Source: Gemmatimonadaceae bacterium
GTDB lineage: Bacteria > Gemmatimonadota > Gemmatimonadetes > Gemmatimonadales > Gemmatimonadaceae
Reading direction: 5' to 3'
DNA length: 64,000 nt
NCBI GenBank assembly: GCA_020851455.1
Contig: JADZCT010000047.1
Span: 1-64,000 of the forward strand
Within the stretch, counting starts at the first letter, position 1, and the number at the start of each line of letters is the position of its first letter. The position numbers and the translations under genes are program-made. Positions 8,858-16,493 of this stretch are shown piece after piece. A model generated the notes under the pieces. That model was not told where the DNA came from and made no database searches. It was given only the letters and a program-made list of their open reading frames with translations.

Positions 8858-10168
8858 GTGAGCCGGCCCGTAGTTGCCATCATCGGCCGGCCGAACGTCG
8901 GGAAGTCGTCGCTCTTCAACCGGATCATCGGTTCGAACGCTGCAATCGTGAGCGACGAAGCGGGCACCACGCGCGACCGCCACTTCGCCGAAGCATCGTG
9001 GAACCGCCGTGATTTCTGGCTGGTGGACACGGGCGGGCTCGATCATGCTCCTGCGCAACCAATGGACGTCGAGATCCGCCGGCAGGTCGAGATGGCGATC
9101 GAGGAAGCCGACCTCCTGATGCTCGTCGTTGACGCCGCCGCCGGCCTCCAGCCGGGGGATGCCGCGATCGTCGCCTTGCTGCGCACAGCCGGGAAGCCGT
9201 GGGTGCTGGTGGCCAACAAGGTGGACGACCCGAAGGACGCGAGCCACTACGAGTTCTATGGACTCGGCGCTGGTGATCCGATCCCCGTCTCGGCGGCGAA
9301 CGGCAAGAACTCCGGGGATCTCCTCGACGAAGTGGTCCGGCGCCTGCCCGACGTTGACACCCCGCCCGAGGAAGGGGCGTTGCGCATTGCCGTGGTTGGG
9401 CGCCCGAACGTGGGCAAGTCTTCGCTCATCAATCGGCTCCTTGGGGAGGACCGACTCGTCGTTTCGTCGGAGGCCGGCACGACGCGCGACGCGATTGATA
9501 CGCCGATGATCTACCATGAGCGCCGGTTCATCTTCGTTGATACCGCGGGCCTGAGGCGGCAGTCCAAGGTGGAAGACGGGGTGGAGTTCTATTCCGCGCT
9601 GCGCACGCGCCGCGCGATCGAGCGTGCCGATATCTGCCTGCTCGTAATTGACGCGACCGAGGGGCTCCACAATCAGGATCTCAAGATCGCGGCTCTCGCG
9701 TGGGATGCGGGGCGGGCGCTGGTGGCGGTGGTGAACAAGTGGGACATCAAGGAGAAAGACGACAAGACGTCAGCGCACTTCGAGAAGGAGTGCGCCGAGA
9801 AGGCGCCATTTCTCAGATTCGTCCCTTTTGTCTTCACCAGCGCGCTTACGGGGCAGCGGGTCACGAAGCTGCTCGACATCGTGCTCGAAGTGGACGCCGA
9901 GCGGCACAAGCATGTCGCCACCCCCGCGATCAACGACGCGCTTGGCGATCTGATGGCGCGCAGGCAGCCGCCGCAGGCAGCAGGGCGTGAGGTAAAGCTC
10001 ATGTATGCAACGCAGGTCAATGCGGTGCCGCCATCCATCGCCGTATTCGGGAACCATCCGGAACTCGTTGCCGAGCACTATGTGCGTTATCTGCACAATG
10101 GGTTCCGTGAACGCTTCGGATTTCGCGGGAATCCGCTTCGCATTCTCATGAGGCGCAAGTCCGCGTGA
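8858..10168 (+). CDS. der: Ribosome biogenesis GTPase Der (EngA)
   Basis: Tandem-GTPase protein needed for 50S subunit maturation. The 436 residues hold two G domains, each with GRPNVGKSS (about residues 10-18 and 180-188), followed by a C-terminal KH-like domain that ends in FRGNPLRILMRRK, the typical tail. NKVD and NKWD supply the two base-specificity motifs. The start is GTG 8858 with a purine-rich run just upstream; the 113 nt before it hold no gene and no promoter I can defend. It overlaps plsY by 4 nt. Confidence 0.97.
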   Translation: MSRPVVAIIGRPNVGKSSLFNRIIGSNAAIVSDEAGTTRDRHFAEASWNRRDFWLVDTGGLDHAPAQPMDVEIRRQVEMAIEEADLLMLVVDAAAGLQPGDAAIVALLRTAGKPWVLVANKVDDPKDASHYEFYGLGAGDPIPVSAANGKNSGDLLDEVVRRLPDVDTPPEEGALRIAVVGRPNVGKSSLINRLLGEDRLVVSSEAGTTRDAIDTPMIYHERRFIFVDTAGLRRQSKVEDGVEFYSALRTRRAIERADICLLVIDATEGLHNQDLKIAALAWDAGRALVAVVNKWDIKEKDDKTSAHFEKECAEKAPFLRFVPFVFTSALTGQRVTKLLDIVLEVDAERHKHVATPAINDALGDLMARRQPPQAAGREVKLMYATQVNAVPPSIAVFGNHPELVAEHYVRYLHNGFRERFGFRGNPLRILMRRKSA

Positions 10169-10800
10169 ACGCTCAGGTAGCCGGCGGGCTCGCGCTGGCG
10201 GCATCGTACGCGGCGGGGTCGTTCCCGAGTGCGTATCTGGCCGGCCGCATCACGAAAGGAATTGACCTGCGGACGGTGGGGTCGGGCAACCTCGGGACGA
10301 CGAACGTCTACCGCGAACTTGGGGTTGGCCCGGCGCTCGCTGTGCTGGCGGTGGATGGAATGAAGGGCGCGCTGCCGGCGGCCCTCTTCCCGCCGATGAT
10401 TGGAGCGGGCGGGACGGCCGCCGCATGGTGGGCGCTCGCGTGCGGAGCCACGGCAATCGCAGGGCACGCGCGCTCGATGTTCCTTCTCTGGAAAGGCGGA
10501 GGAAAGGGCGTGGCCACCGCGGCGGGCGTGTTTCTTGCCGTGACGCCGTATGCCACGCTCGCGGCGATTGCGGCGTTCATCATCGTGGTCGCGGCGACGA
10601 GGTACGCCTCGCTCGGCTCGCTCGTGGGCGGCGTCGTGGTGCCGGTGGCGGAGTGGCTCCGCGCCGGCCCGACGCCAGCGTTCTTTGCAGGGATCGCCGT
10701 AGCGGCGTTCATTGCCTTCACCCACCGATCGAACATCCAGCGGCTCGTTGCCGGTACCGAACGCCGGATCGGACGCGCGGGGGGGAGAGCGGCGCCATGA
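10165..10800 (+). CDS. plsY: Acyl-phosphate:glycerol-3-phosphate acyltransferase PlsY
   Basis: Inner-membrane enzyme that acylates glycerol-3-phosphate from acyl-phosphate, the first step of phospholipid synthesis; its partner PlsX is encoded at 41216-42229. The 211 residues have about five membrane segments and the three family motifs: SFPSAYLAGRI with the following GSGNLGTTNVYR, then GHARSMFLLWKGGGKGVATAAG, and THRSNIQRL near the C-terminus. The GTG start overlaps the der stop. Confidence 0.95.
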   Translation: MNAQVAGGLALAASYAAGSFPSAYLAGRITKGIDLRTVGSGNLGTTNVYRELGVGPALAVLAVDGMKGALPAALFPPMIGAGGTAAAWWALACGATAIAGHARSMFLLWKGGGKGVATAAGVFLAVTPYATLAAIAAFIIVVAATRYASLGSLVGGVVVPVAEWLRAGPTPAFFAGIAVAAFIAFTHRSNIQRLVAGTERRIGRAGGRAAP

Positions 10801-11789
10801 AGTGCGCCGTGGTGGGGTCGGGTGCATGGGGAACGGCGCTTGCCTCGGTGCTTGCGGCGAACTCGCACGACGTCACCATGTGGGCGCACGAGCGCGACGT
10901 CGCCGATGCGATCAATACGCGGCACGAGAATCCACGGTTCCTTCCGGACGTTGCCCTTGCGGTGACGATCCGCGCCTCCGCCGACATAGCGAGCGCGCTG
11001 CGCGGCGCGGGTCTCGTCGTGCTGGCCGCGCCAAGTCACGTACTGCGCCGCGTAGCCCGCGCCGCCGCGGCTTTCGCCGAGGCCGGTGCCCCAGTGGTAG
11101 TTGCGACGAAGGGAATCGAGCATGAGACGTTTGCCCTCATGACCGACGTTGCCGGCGCGGAATTGCCGGGCAGGCCAGTGGTCGCGCTTTCCGGGCCAAG
11201 CTTCGCGGCCGAAGTCGCGATGCGGCTCCCTACGGCGATCGTGGCGGCGTCGCGCGACGCCGCGGCTGCAGCGCGAGTGCAGGCCCTGTTCAGTCTGCCG
11301 AGTTTCCGGGTCTACACGCACGACGACGTCACCGGGGTGGAACTCGGCGGCGCGCTGAAGAACGTAATGGCAGTGGCCACCGGCATTTCCGACGGCCTCG
11401 AGCTTGGGTACAACGCGCGCGCTGCCCTGATCACGCGCGGCCTCGCCGAGATCACGCGGCTCGGAGCGCGGCTTGGCGCGGCGCAGGCAACGTTTGCCGG
11501 ACTCGCCGGCATTGGCGATCTCGTGTTGACCTGCACCGGCGCGCTCTCACGGAACCGCGCGGTGGGGATAGAGGTTGGGCGTGGCCGCTCCCTCGATGAG
11601 GCGCTTGCCGGGCGTGAAACCGTCGCGGAGGGAGTCGCGACGACGCGGAGCGCGCACGCCCTTGCCGGGCGTGAGGGTGTCGAGATGCCCATCGTTGCGG
11701 CGGTGCATCGTGTGTTGTTCGAAGGCCAGAGCGCGCGGCACGCATTGGCAGCACTGATGACGAGGGAGTTGAGGGGGGAGGCGGACTGA
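10797..11789 (+). CDS. gpsA: NAD(P)+-dependent glycerol-3-phosphate dehydrogenase
   Basis: Reduces dihydroxyacetone phosphate to sn-glycerol-3-phosphate, the substrate of PlsY encoded just upstream. The 330 residues begin MKCAVVGSGAWGTALA with the GxGxWG nucleotide motif at 7-12. Further family blocks are ATKGIE, LSGPSFAAEVA, GALKNVMAVATGISDGL with the catalytic lysine, and NARAALITRGLAEI. The ATG overlaps the plsY stop by 4 nt, which rejects the longer in-frame reading from 10425. Confidence 0.97.
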   Translation: MKCAVVGSGAWGTALASVLAANSHDVTMWAHERDVADAINTRHENPRFLPDVALAVTIRASADIASALRGAGLVVLAAPSHVLRRVARAAAAFAEAGAPVVVATKGIEHETFALMTDVAGAELPGRPVVALSGPSFAAEVAMRLPTAIVAASRDAAAAARVQALFSLPSFRVYTHDDVTGVELGGALKNVMAVATGISDGLELGYNARAALITRGLAEITRLGARLGAAQATFAGLAGIGDLVLTCTGALSRNRAVGIEVGRGRSLDEALAGRETVAEGVATTRSAHALAGREGVEMPIVAAVHRVLFEGQSARHALAALMTRELRGEAD

Positions 11790-12163
11790 TGGTGGTGCGG
11801 ACGCAGGAACGGCCGGAGCCCGTTCAGGAGTTCTTCTCGATCGGCGACGTGTACCGGATGACTGGCCTAAAGCCATACGTGCTCCGTTACTGGGAATCGC
11901 AGTTCAAGTTCCTCAGCCCGGCCAAGAATCGCTCGGGCAATCGCGTGTATCAGCGGCGCGAAATCGAGATGATCCTCCTCGTCAAGCACTTGTTGTACGA
12001 CAAGAAGTACACGATCGAGGGTGCGCGTAGGAAGCTCGATGAAGATCGCCGCAGCGGCGAACTCAGGCACGTCGCGCGCAACGGGTTCGACCTGGAGGCG
12101 ATCAAGATGGTGGAGCGCGACCTGCGGGAGATCGCGGGGATCCTCAGGGGAGACGGCAAGTGA
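11789..12163 (+). CDS. MerR-family transcriptional regulator
   Basis: A small 124-residue regulator. Residues about 14-80 form a MerR winged helix (FFSIGDVYRMTGLKPYVLRY, NRSGNRVYQRREIEMIL), followed by a helix for dimerisation. It lacks the C-terminal cysteine cluster of metal sensors, so no ligand can be named. MerR-like proteins next to surE and pcm are common in several phyla, but their targets are not known to me. The ATG overlaps the gpsA stop by 1 nt and its own stop overlaps surE by 4 nt, so it is co-transcribed with these genes. Confidence 0.88.
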   Translation: MVVRTQERPEPVQEFFSIGDVYRMTGLKPYVLRYWESQFKFLSPAKNRSGNRVYQRREIEMILLVKHLLYDKKYTIEGARRKLDEDRRSGELRHVARNGFDLEAIKMVERDLREIAGILRGDGK

Positions 12164-12924
12164 CGCGATTCCTGTGCAGCAACGATGACGGCGTGCTGGC
12201 GGCCGGGCTCGCGTGCCTGCAGCAGGCCGCGGAGCCGTTGGGAGAGGTTTACGTCGTCGCGCCGGACCGGGAGCAGAGCGCGACCAGCCATTCGCTGACG
12301 TTGCACCATCCGCTGCGGCCGCGCCAGCTTGGGGTACGACGCTGGCAGGTTGACGGCACCCCAACCGACTGCGTGATGCTCGCGGTGGAAGCGCTGATGC
12401 CCCACCGGCCTGACTTTGTGCTGAGCGGTGTCAATCATGGCCCCAACATGGGTGAGGACGTGCTCTATTCCGGCACCGTTGCGGCGGCAATGGAAGGATT
12501 GGCGCTGGGCGTGCCTTCCATTGCCATCAGCTTCGCAGGACGGCAGGGGGCCGGCTCCGCGTCGGATTTCGACTCGCACGTTGAACCGCTCTCGGCCCTC
12601 CTCAGCCATCTGATCTCGCTGCCAAGCCTCCCGCGCGATACGCTGCTGAACGTAAACCTCCCGCCGATCCCGGCCGATCAGGTGCGTGGCGTCAAGCTCA
12701 CGCGGCTCGGCAGGCGGGTCTTCTCCGACTCCGTCGTCCAGAGGGAAGATCCGTGGGGGAAACCCATCTACTGGATAGGCGGCGGTTCCGTAACGTGGTC
12801 GGCGGGCGAGGGCACGGACGTCGAGGCAGTGAGGGCCGGGTACATCTCGGTTACTCCGCTCCACCTCGACATCACACACCATGCCAGGCTCGGGGACGCG
12901 GCGCATTGGTGGAAGACTCCGTAG
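12160..12924 (+). CDS. surE: 5'/3'-nucleotidase SurE
   Basis: Metal-dependent nucleoside monophosphatase linked to stationary-phase survival, commonly encoded next to pcm, as here. The 254 residues carry the SNDDG metal motif at residues 7-11, VAPDREQSATSHSLTLH near 38, GTPTDCV near 67, and SGVNHGPNMGEDVLYSGTV near 89-107. Cysteine replaces the usual aliphatic residue before SNDDG (LCSNDDG). The start is GTG 12160. Confidence 0.95.
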   Translation: MTRFLCSNDDGVLAAGLACLQQAAEPLGEVYVVAPDREQSATSHSLTLHHPLRPRQLGVRRWQVDGTPTDCVMLAVEALMPHRPDFVLSGVNHGPNMGEDVLYSGTVAAAMEGLALGVPSIAISFAGRQGAGSASDFDSHVEPLSALLSHLISLPSLPRDTLLNVNLPPIPADQVRGVKLTRLGRRVFSDSVVQREDPWGKPIYWIGGGSVTWSAGEGTDVEAVRAGYISVTPLHLDITHHARLGDAAHWWKTP

Positions 12925-13574
12925 CGCGTGCCGGGCTGCCCCTCGGCGGCGCCCGGCGCCGTCTAGCCGAGGAACTGCGGCGCAAGGGCATCAACGATTC
13001 CGCCGTGCTCGCGGCGATCGAGGCGACCCCCAGGCACTTCTTCGTGCCGTCGGGCGTGGCGCACCGTGCATACGAGGATTCACCCATACCCATTGGAAGC
13101 GGTCAGACGATCAGCCAACCATTCGTTCATGCGCGATCGCTGGAGCTCCTGCGGCTCTCCGAAAGTGATCGCGTGCTGGAGGTTGGCACCGGGTCCGGTT
13201 ACCAGACAGCGCTGCTCGCTCGGCTCGCGCGACATGTGTACAGCATAGAACGGGTGCCGGCGCTGCACGAGGGAGCTGCGGCCGCGCTTCGGTCGCTCGG
13301 CGTCGGCAACGTGACCTTGGAGTGCTCCGACGGTACTGCCGGGTGGCCCGAGCATGCGCCCTTCGACGCGATCGTCGTGAGCGCTGGCGCTCCGGACATC
13401 CCGGCGCCGCTTGTAGAGCAGATGGCGGCGGGCGGGCGCATGGTCGTTCCGGTTGGCGCGCGCGGGGAGCAGACGATCGCGTTGCTCGAGCGGACGGGGA
13501 ACCGGATTGTTCGGCGCGACTTCGATGCCGTGCGATTTGTGCCCCTGATCGGAGAGCACGGATGGGCGCAATGA
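12909..13574 (+). CDS. pcm: Protein-L-isoaspartate O-methyltransferase
   Basis: Methylates isoaspartyl residues in damaged proteins with S-adenosylmethionine, starting their repair. GTG 12909 gives 221 residues, the family length, and overlaps the surE end by 16 nt; a longer reading from 12753 is inside surE. Signatures: SPIPIGSGQTISQPF near residue 58, the SAM motif VLEVGTGSGYQTALL near 90, and FDAIVVSAGAPDIP near 152. Confidence 0.95.
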   Translation: MEDSVARAGLPLGGARRRLAEELRRKGINDSAVLAAIEATPRHFFVPSGVAHRAYEDSPIPIGSGQTISQPFVHARSLELLRLSESDRVLEVGTGSGYQTALLARLARHVYSIERVPALHEGAAAALRSLGVGNVTLECSDGTAGWPEHAPFDAIVVSAGAPDIPAPLVEQMAAGGRMVVPVGARGEQTIALLERTGNRIVRRDFDAVRFVPLIGEHGWAQ

Positions 13575-13855
13575 TGCCCGGACTGCTCAGGCAGACCTTT
13601 CGGGTGACCGGCCTAGTGCAGGGCGTTGGGTTCCGATGGTTCGTGCAGTCAACGGCGCAGCACCTGGGACTGACCGGTTGGGTGGCAAACGATTCGGACG
13701 GTGGCGTGTCGGGCGAAGTCGAGGGGCCTGCTGCCGCCATGGGCGCTTTTTTTCGCGCGATCGGGACCGGCCCCGCCCGGTCGCGCGTGGACATGGTTGA
13801 GGCCGGCGAACCAGCAAGCGCGGCGGGCGCAACCTCGTTTGCGATTCGCCGCTGA
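13571..13855 (+). CDS. acyP: Acylphosphatase
   Basis: Hydrolyses acyl-phosphates. The 94-residue protein has the full family pattern: VTGLVQGVGFRWFV near residue 12 with the phosphate-binding arginine, and GWVANDSDGGVSGEVEG with the catalytic asparagine near 39. Two start codons lie in tandem (13571 and 13574); the first overlaps the pcm stop in the ATGA style used throughout this region. Confidence 0.95.
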   Translation: MMPGLLRQTFRVTGLVQGVGFRWFVQSTAQHLGLTGWVANDSDGGVSGEVEGPAAAMGAFFRAIGTGPARSRVDMVEAGEPASAAGATSFAIRR

Positions 13856-13912
13856 TCGCGCCCTTCGGGCACTCACACCAGGACGCCCACGGCCGCTACG
13901 TTTAGTCTTCGC

Positions 13913-13986
<74 letters not shown>

Positions 13987-14060
13987 CCTTTCAGGCTGGC
14001 CGCTGGCCGGAATGCCCGCGGACACGCTATCTTTAATGGCTTACGGGAGAACACCAGTCC

Positions 14061-14729
14061 ATGGGCACGTCAGCATCACCGTCAGGCAAGAACAACGATC
14101 TCGCGATAGACCCGACCGCCTTCGTGGAATGGACGAAGGCGAACAGTCGCAGTCTGTTGATCGCAGGGGCCATAGTGGTGGTTGGCGGTGCGAGCGTCCT
14201 CTTCGCGCGCCAGTCTGCGGCGCTACGCAACGAGCGGGCTGAGGTCGCCTATGGTACGGCTCAGGGGGCGTTCTATTCCGGGAATCTTACGCAGGCCAAG
14301 ACGGACCTCGAGGCGCTGGTGGGACGTTATCCGTCCACCAGCGGCGGCACGCAGGGCGCGATGCTGCTCGCGCAGATCCTGTACAACGACGGAAAGCACG
14401 ACGAAGGGATCAAGCGACTCACGGCCATCCAGGGATCGGCGCCGCGCCAGTTTGCGTCGGCCCTGGAGGAGCTGATTGCGGCCGGCTATGCGGACAGTAA
14501 TCGGCCGGACCAGGCGGCGGACCACTATCTGAAGGCCGCCGACGCTTCTCCGTTTCCGGCGGAGCAGGATGGTTTCCGCGCGGACGCCGCCCGTATCCTC
14601 GAGGCGGCTGGCAAGGCGGATCAGGCGAAAGCAATTTGGACGAAACTCGCCGCCGCTCCGGGCTCGCCCAGCTCAGTCGAAGCGTCGCTCCGCTTGGGCG
14701 AACTAGCCGCGAAGGTAGCGACGCCGTAA
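14061..14729 (+). CDS. Membrane-anchored TPR-like protein (YfgM/TPR_21 type)
   Basis: 222 residues: a short N-terminal cytoplasmic segment, one membrane helix at about residues 31-49, then a helical domain whose repeats (for example AYGTAQGAFYSGNLTQAKTD and the segments near 100-115 and 140-160) look like tetratricopeptide repeats. The layout matches YfgM-type proteins, which in E. coli associate with the SecYEG translocon and periplasmic chaperones. That role is not shown here. It is the last + strand gene before the dif region. A purine-rich GGGAGA lies 10 nt before the ATG. Confidence 0.75.
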   Translation: MGTSASPSGKNNDLAIDPTAFVEWTKANSRSLLIAGAIVVVGGASVLFARQSAALRNERAEVAYGTAQGAFYSGNLTQAKTDLEALVGRYPSTSGGTQGAMLLAQILYNDGKHDEGIKRLTAIQGSAPRQFASALEELIAAGYADSNRPDQAADHYLKAADASPFPAEQDGFRADAARILEAAGKADQAKAIWTKLAAAPGSPSSVEASLRLGELAAKVATP

Positions 14730-14754
14730 GGCGCTCCAACTCGTTGTCATAACG

Positions 14755-14770
14755 ACAGATAGACAGATAG
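14755..14770. repeat. Tandem 8-bp repeat ACAGATAG x2
   Basis: Two perfect back-to-back copies of ACAGATAG lie 28 bp left of the dif core, in the convergent gap between the TPR gene and dapF. I see no known function for it. Confidence 0.7.
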
Positions 14771-14797
14771 GCATCAAGTTATGCGTGATTTTCCGCA

Positions 14798-14825
14798 AGT
14801 GCGTATAATATGTATTATGTCAAGT
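14798..14825. other. dif: Probable dif site (XerCD chromosome-dimer resolution)
   Basis: 28 bp with the exact 11-6-11 architecture of bacterial dif. The left (XerC) arm is AGTGCGTATAA (14798-14808), the centre TATGTA (14809-14814), the right (XerD) arm TTATGTCAAGT (14815-14825). Against the E. coli arms (GGTGCGCATAA and TTATGTTAAAT) each differs at two positions. The inner ATAA/TTAT dyad is intact. It lies in the only convergent gene junction of the window, where all + strand genes end and all - strand genes begin, as expected at the replication terminus. The arms are an AT-rich island in very GC-rich DNA. xerD is at 31785-32702. Confidence 0.88.
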
Positions 14826-14910
14826 TGTCGCGTGGAAAACTGTGGAGAACGCCATGCCCCACCCGCGTTGACCACTGCTGCGCGCCCGCTGAATCCTCAG
14901 GATTGCGTCC

Positions 14911-15774
14911 TCAGGCTCGCGGCCAGATGTCGGCCAGGACGCCTGTAAACGTGACCCGCCCCTCGCCCTGTAGACAGGGCGCCGGCGAAGGTGCCAGCGG
15001 GAGCGTGACGGTCAGGATGCGGCCGGAGGTAGTTCGGACGCTGATCGGCTGATCGGGTCGCGCCAGGCCCCATGCGGCAAGGAGCCCGGCGACTGCGACC
15101 GCGCCGGTGCCGCACGCGAGAGTCTCTCCTTCCACCCCCCGTTCGTAGGTGCGCATTCGCCATCCGCCGGGGAGCGCCGAGACGAAGTTGACGTTGGCGC
15201 CCTTCAAGAGACTCGGATGGGATCGCAATTCGCGGCCCCGGTGGACGACGTCAACCGACTCGGCGTCGTCCACCAGCACAACGAGGTGAGGCACGCCGGT
15301 GTCGGCGTAGCCGAGCCGCCGCTCGCCGGGCGCGAGCGGGATGGCCGCGTCGGGCCGCAATCCGGTAACGGGCGGCATGGCGATCTCCGGGTTGGCGCCT
15401 TCGATGCGCGCCACGATGGTTCCGGCATCCGTCGCAATGTCGAAAGGCCCGGGTCCCGCCAGTCCGAGGCGCCAGGCCAGCGACGCGCTGCACAGGGAGG
15501 CGTTGCCGCACATCTCCCCGCGGGTGCCGTCCCTGTTGTAGTACTGCATCGTGAACGCTGCGGACGGGTGGCGGTCCAGGATGACAACACCGTCCGCGCC
15601 CACCCCGTCGGTTCGCGAGCAGAGCGCGGCGATTGCTTCGGGAGCGTCAATTCCCGCCGGGAGGCCTTCACGGGCGTCAATGACTACGAAGTCGTTGCCC
15701 GATCCGGTCATCTTCCAGAACCGGACTCCGCCGAACCTGGCGTCCGCCGCGGGATCCCTCGCCCGTTCGATCAC
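14911..15774 (-). CDS. dapF: Diaminopimelate epimerase
   Basis: Converts LL- to meso-diaminopimelate for lysine and peptidoglycan. The 287 residues from GTG 15774 overlap the upstream GT2 stop by 4 nt (GTGA); an ATG at 15810 lies inside that gene. Blocks: FWKMTGSGNDFVVIDA near 19-34, the first catalytic cysteine C89 in GEMCGNASLC, GVPHLVV near 161, and the second C221 in ETLACGTGAVAVAG. The usual CGNG is CGNA here, a mild departure next to the active site. It is the terminal gene of the - strand envelope operon. Confidence 0.93.
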   Translation of the reverse strand: MIERARDPAADARFGGVRFWKMTGSGNDFVVIDAREGLPAGIDAPEAIAALCSRTDGVGADGVVILDRHPSAAFTMQYYNRDGTRGEMCGNASLCSASLAWRLGLAGPGPFDIATDAGTIVARIEGANPEIAMPPVTGLRPDAAIPLAPGERRLGYADTGVPHLVVLVDDAESVDVVHRGRELRSHPSLLKGANVNFVSALPGGWRMRTYERGVEGETLACGTGAVAVAGLLAAWGLARPDQPISVRTTSGRILTVTLPLAPSPAPCLQGEGRVTFTGVLADIWPRA

Positions 15775-16493
15775 AGGCGCCCCATCAGCGCCCACCAGCG
15801 AAGGCGCCATACCATGAAGACGGCTTCGCGCACGATGCCGCCGTGCATCTTGCTCGTCCCGTGCGTACGGTCCGTGAACACAATCGGGATCTCGACGCCA
15901 TGGAAGCCCTTCCGGAATGCCCGGAAGCTCATTTCGATCTGGAAGGCGTAGCCGTTCGAGCGAACGGCGTCGAGGTCAATCGCCTCGAGGACGCGGCGGT
16001 GAAAGCACTTGAAGCCGCCAGTCGCGTCCCAGAGCTTCATCCCGGTGACCCATCGCGCGTAGACGTTCGCGAAGTAACTGAGCATGAGGCGCGACATGGG
16101 CCAGTCCACCACCGTGACGTTACCGTCAAGGTAGCGGGAGCCAAGGACGAAGTCCGCGCGCTGAGCCGCCTCGATGAACTTGGGGATCTGCGCTGGGTCG
16201 TGGGAGAAATCGGCATCCATTTCCATGATCAGCGCATAGTCGCGCTGCAGCGCCCAGCGGAACCCGTCGCGATACGCAGTTCCAAGCCCCATCTTGCCGG
16301 GCCGCCTCAGGAGGTGGATGCGCGAATCCACGCGTCCCATCTCCGCGGCGATATCGCCGGTGCCGTCGGGTGAGTTGTCATCCACGATCAATACATGGAC
16401 GCGCTGGTCGGCGGCGAGAGCGGCGGCGACGATGCTGCGGGCGTTTTCCTTTTCGTTGTACGTCGGGATGACAACGAGGACGGCATCGCTCAT
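15771..16493 (-). CDS. GT2 glycosyltransferase, polyprenyl-phosphate mannose synthase (Dpm1)-like
   Basis: 240 residues, a soluble GT-A enzyme without membrane segments. It shows VVIPTYNEKEN near residue 8, LIVDDNSPDGTGDIA near 35, the metal motif MDADFSHDP near 90, GSRYLDG near 117, and a C-terminal DRTHGTSKM block. This is the pattern of dolichyl/polyprenyl-phosphate hexose synthases, which load a sugar from a nucleotide donor onto a lipid phosphate. The ATG overlaps the YfhO-like stop by 4 nt. The YfhO-like integral membrane protein next door is a candidate user of the lipid-linked sugar. Donor sugar unknown. Confidence 0.85.
   Translation of the reverse strand: MSDAVLVVIPTYNEKENARSIVAAALAADQRVHVLIVDDNSPDGTGDIAAEMGRVDSRIHLLRRPGKMGLGTAYRDGFRWALQRDYALIMEMDADFSHDPAQIPKFIEAAQRADFVLGSRYLDGNVTVVDWPMSRLMLSYFANVYARWVTGMKLWDATGGFKCFHRRVLEAIDLDAVRSNGYAFQIEMSFRAFRKGFHGVEIPIVFTDRTHGTSKMHGGIVREAVFMVWRLRWWALMGRL

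Noticed and set aside
14734-14760. Hairpin after the TPR gene as a terminator
   Set aside because: The stem is only 5 bp (TCGTT/AACGA) with no T-run. I found no convincing intrinsic terminator anywhere in the window.
14804-14823. TATAAT on the + strand and TTGACA on the - strand as promoter boxes
   Set aside because: Both fall inside the dif arms. Neither has a partner box at 16-18 nt, and no gene starts downstream in the convergent gap.
14831-14849. Two DnaA-box-like 9-mers (CGTGGAAAA and TGTGGAGAA) next to the AT-rich island, suggesting a replication origin
   Set aside because: Only one is a single-mismatch box, there is no dnaA or dnaN nearby, and genes converge here instead of diverging. 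The AT-rich island is better explained as dif.
14810-15052. An 80-codon + strand reading frame starting in the dif region
   Set aside because: It runs antisense through dapF, lacks a ribosome binding site and resembles no protein family.
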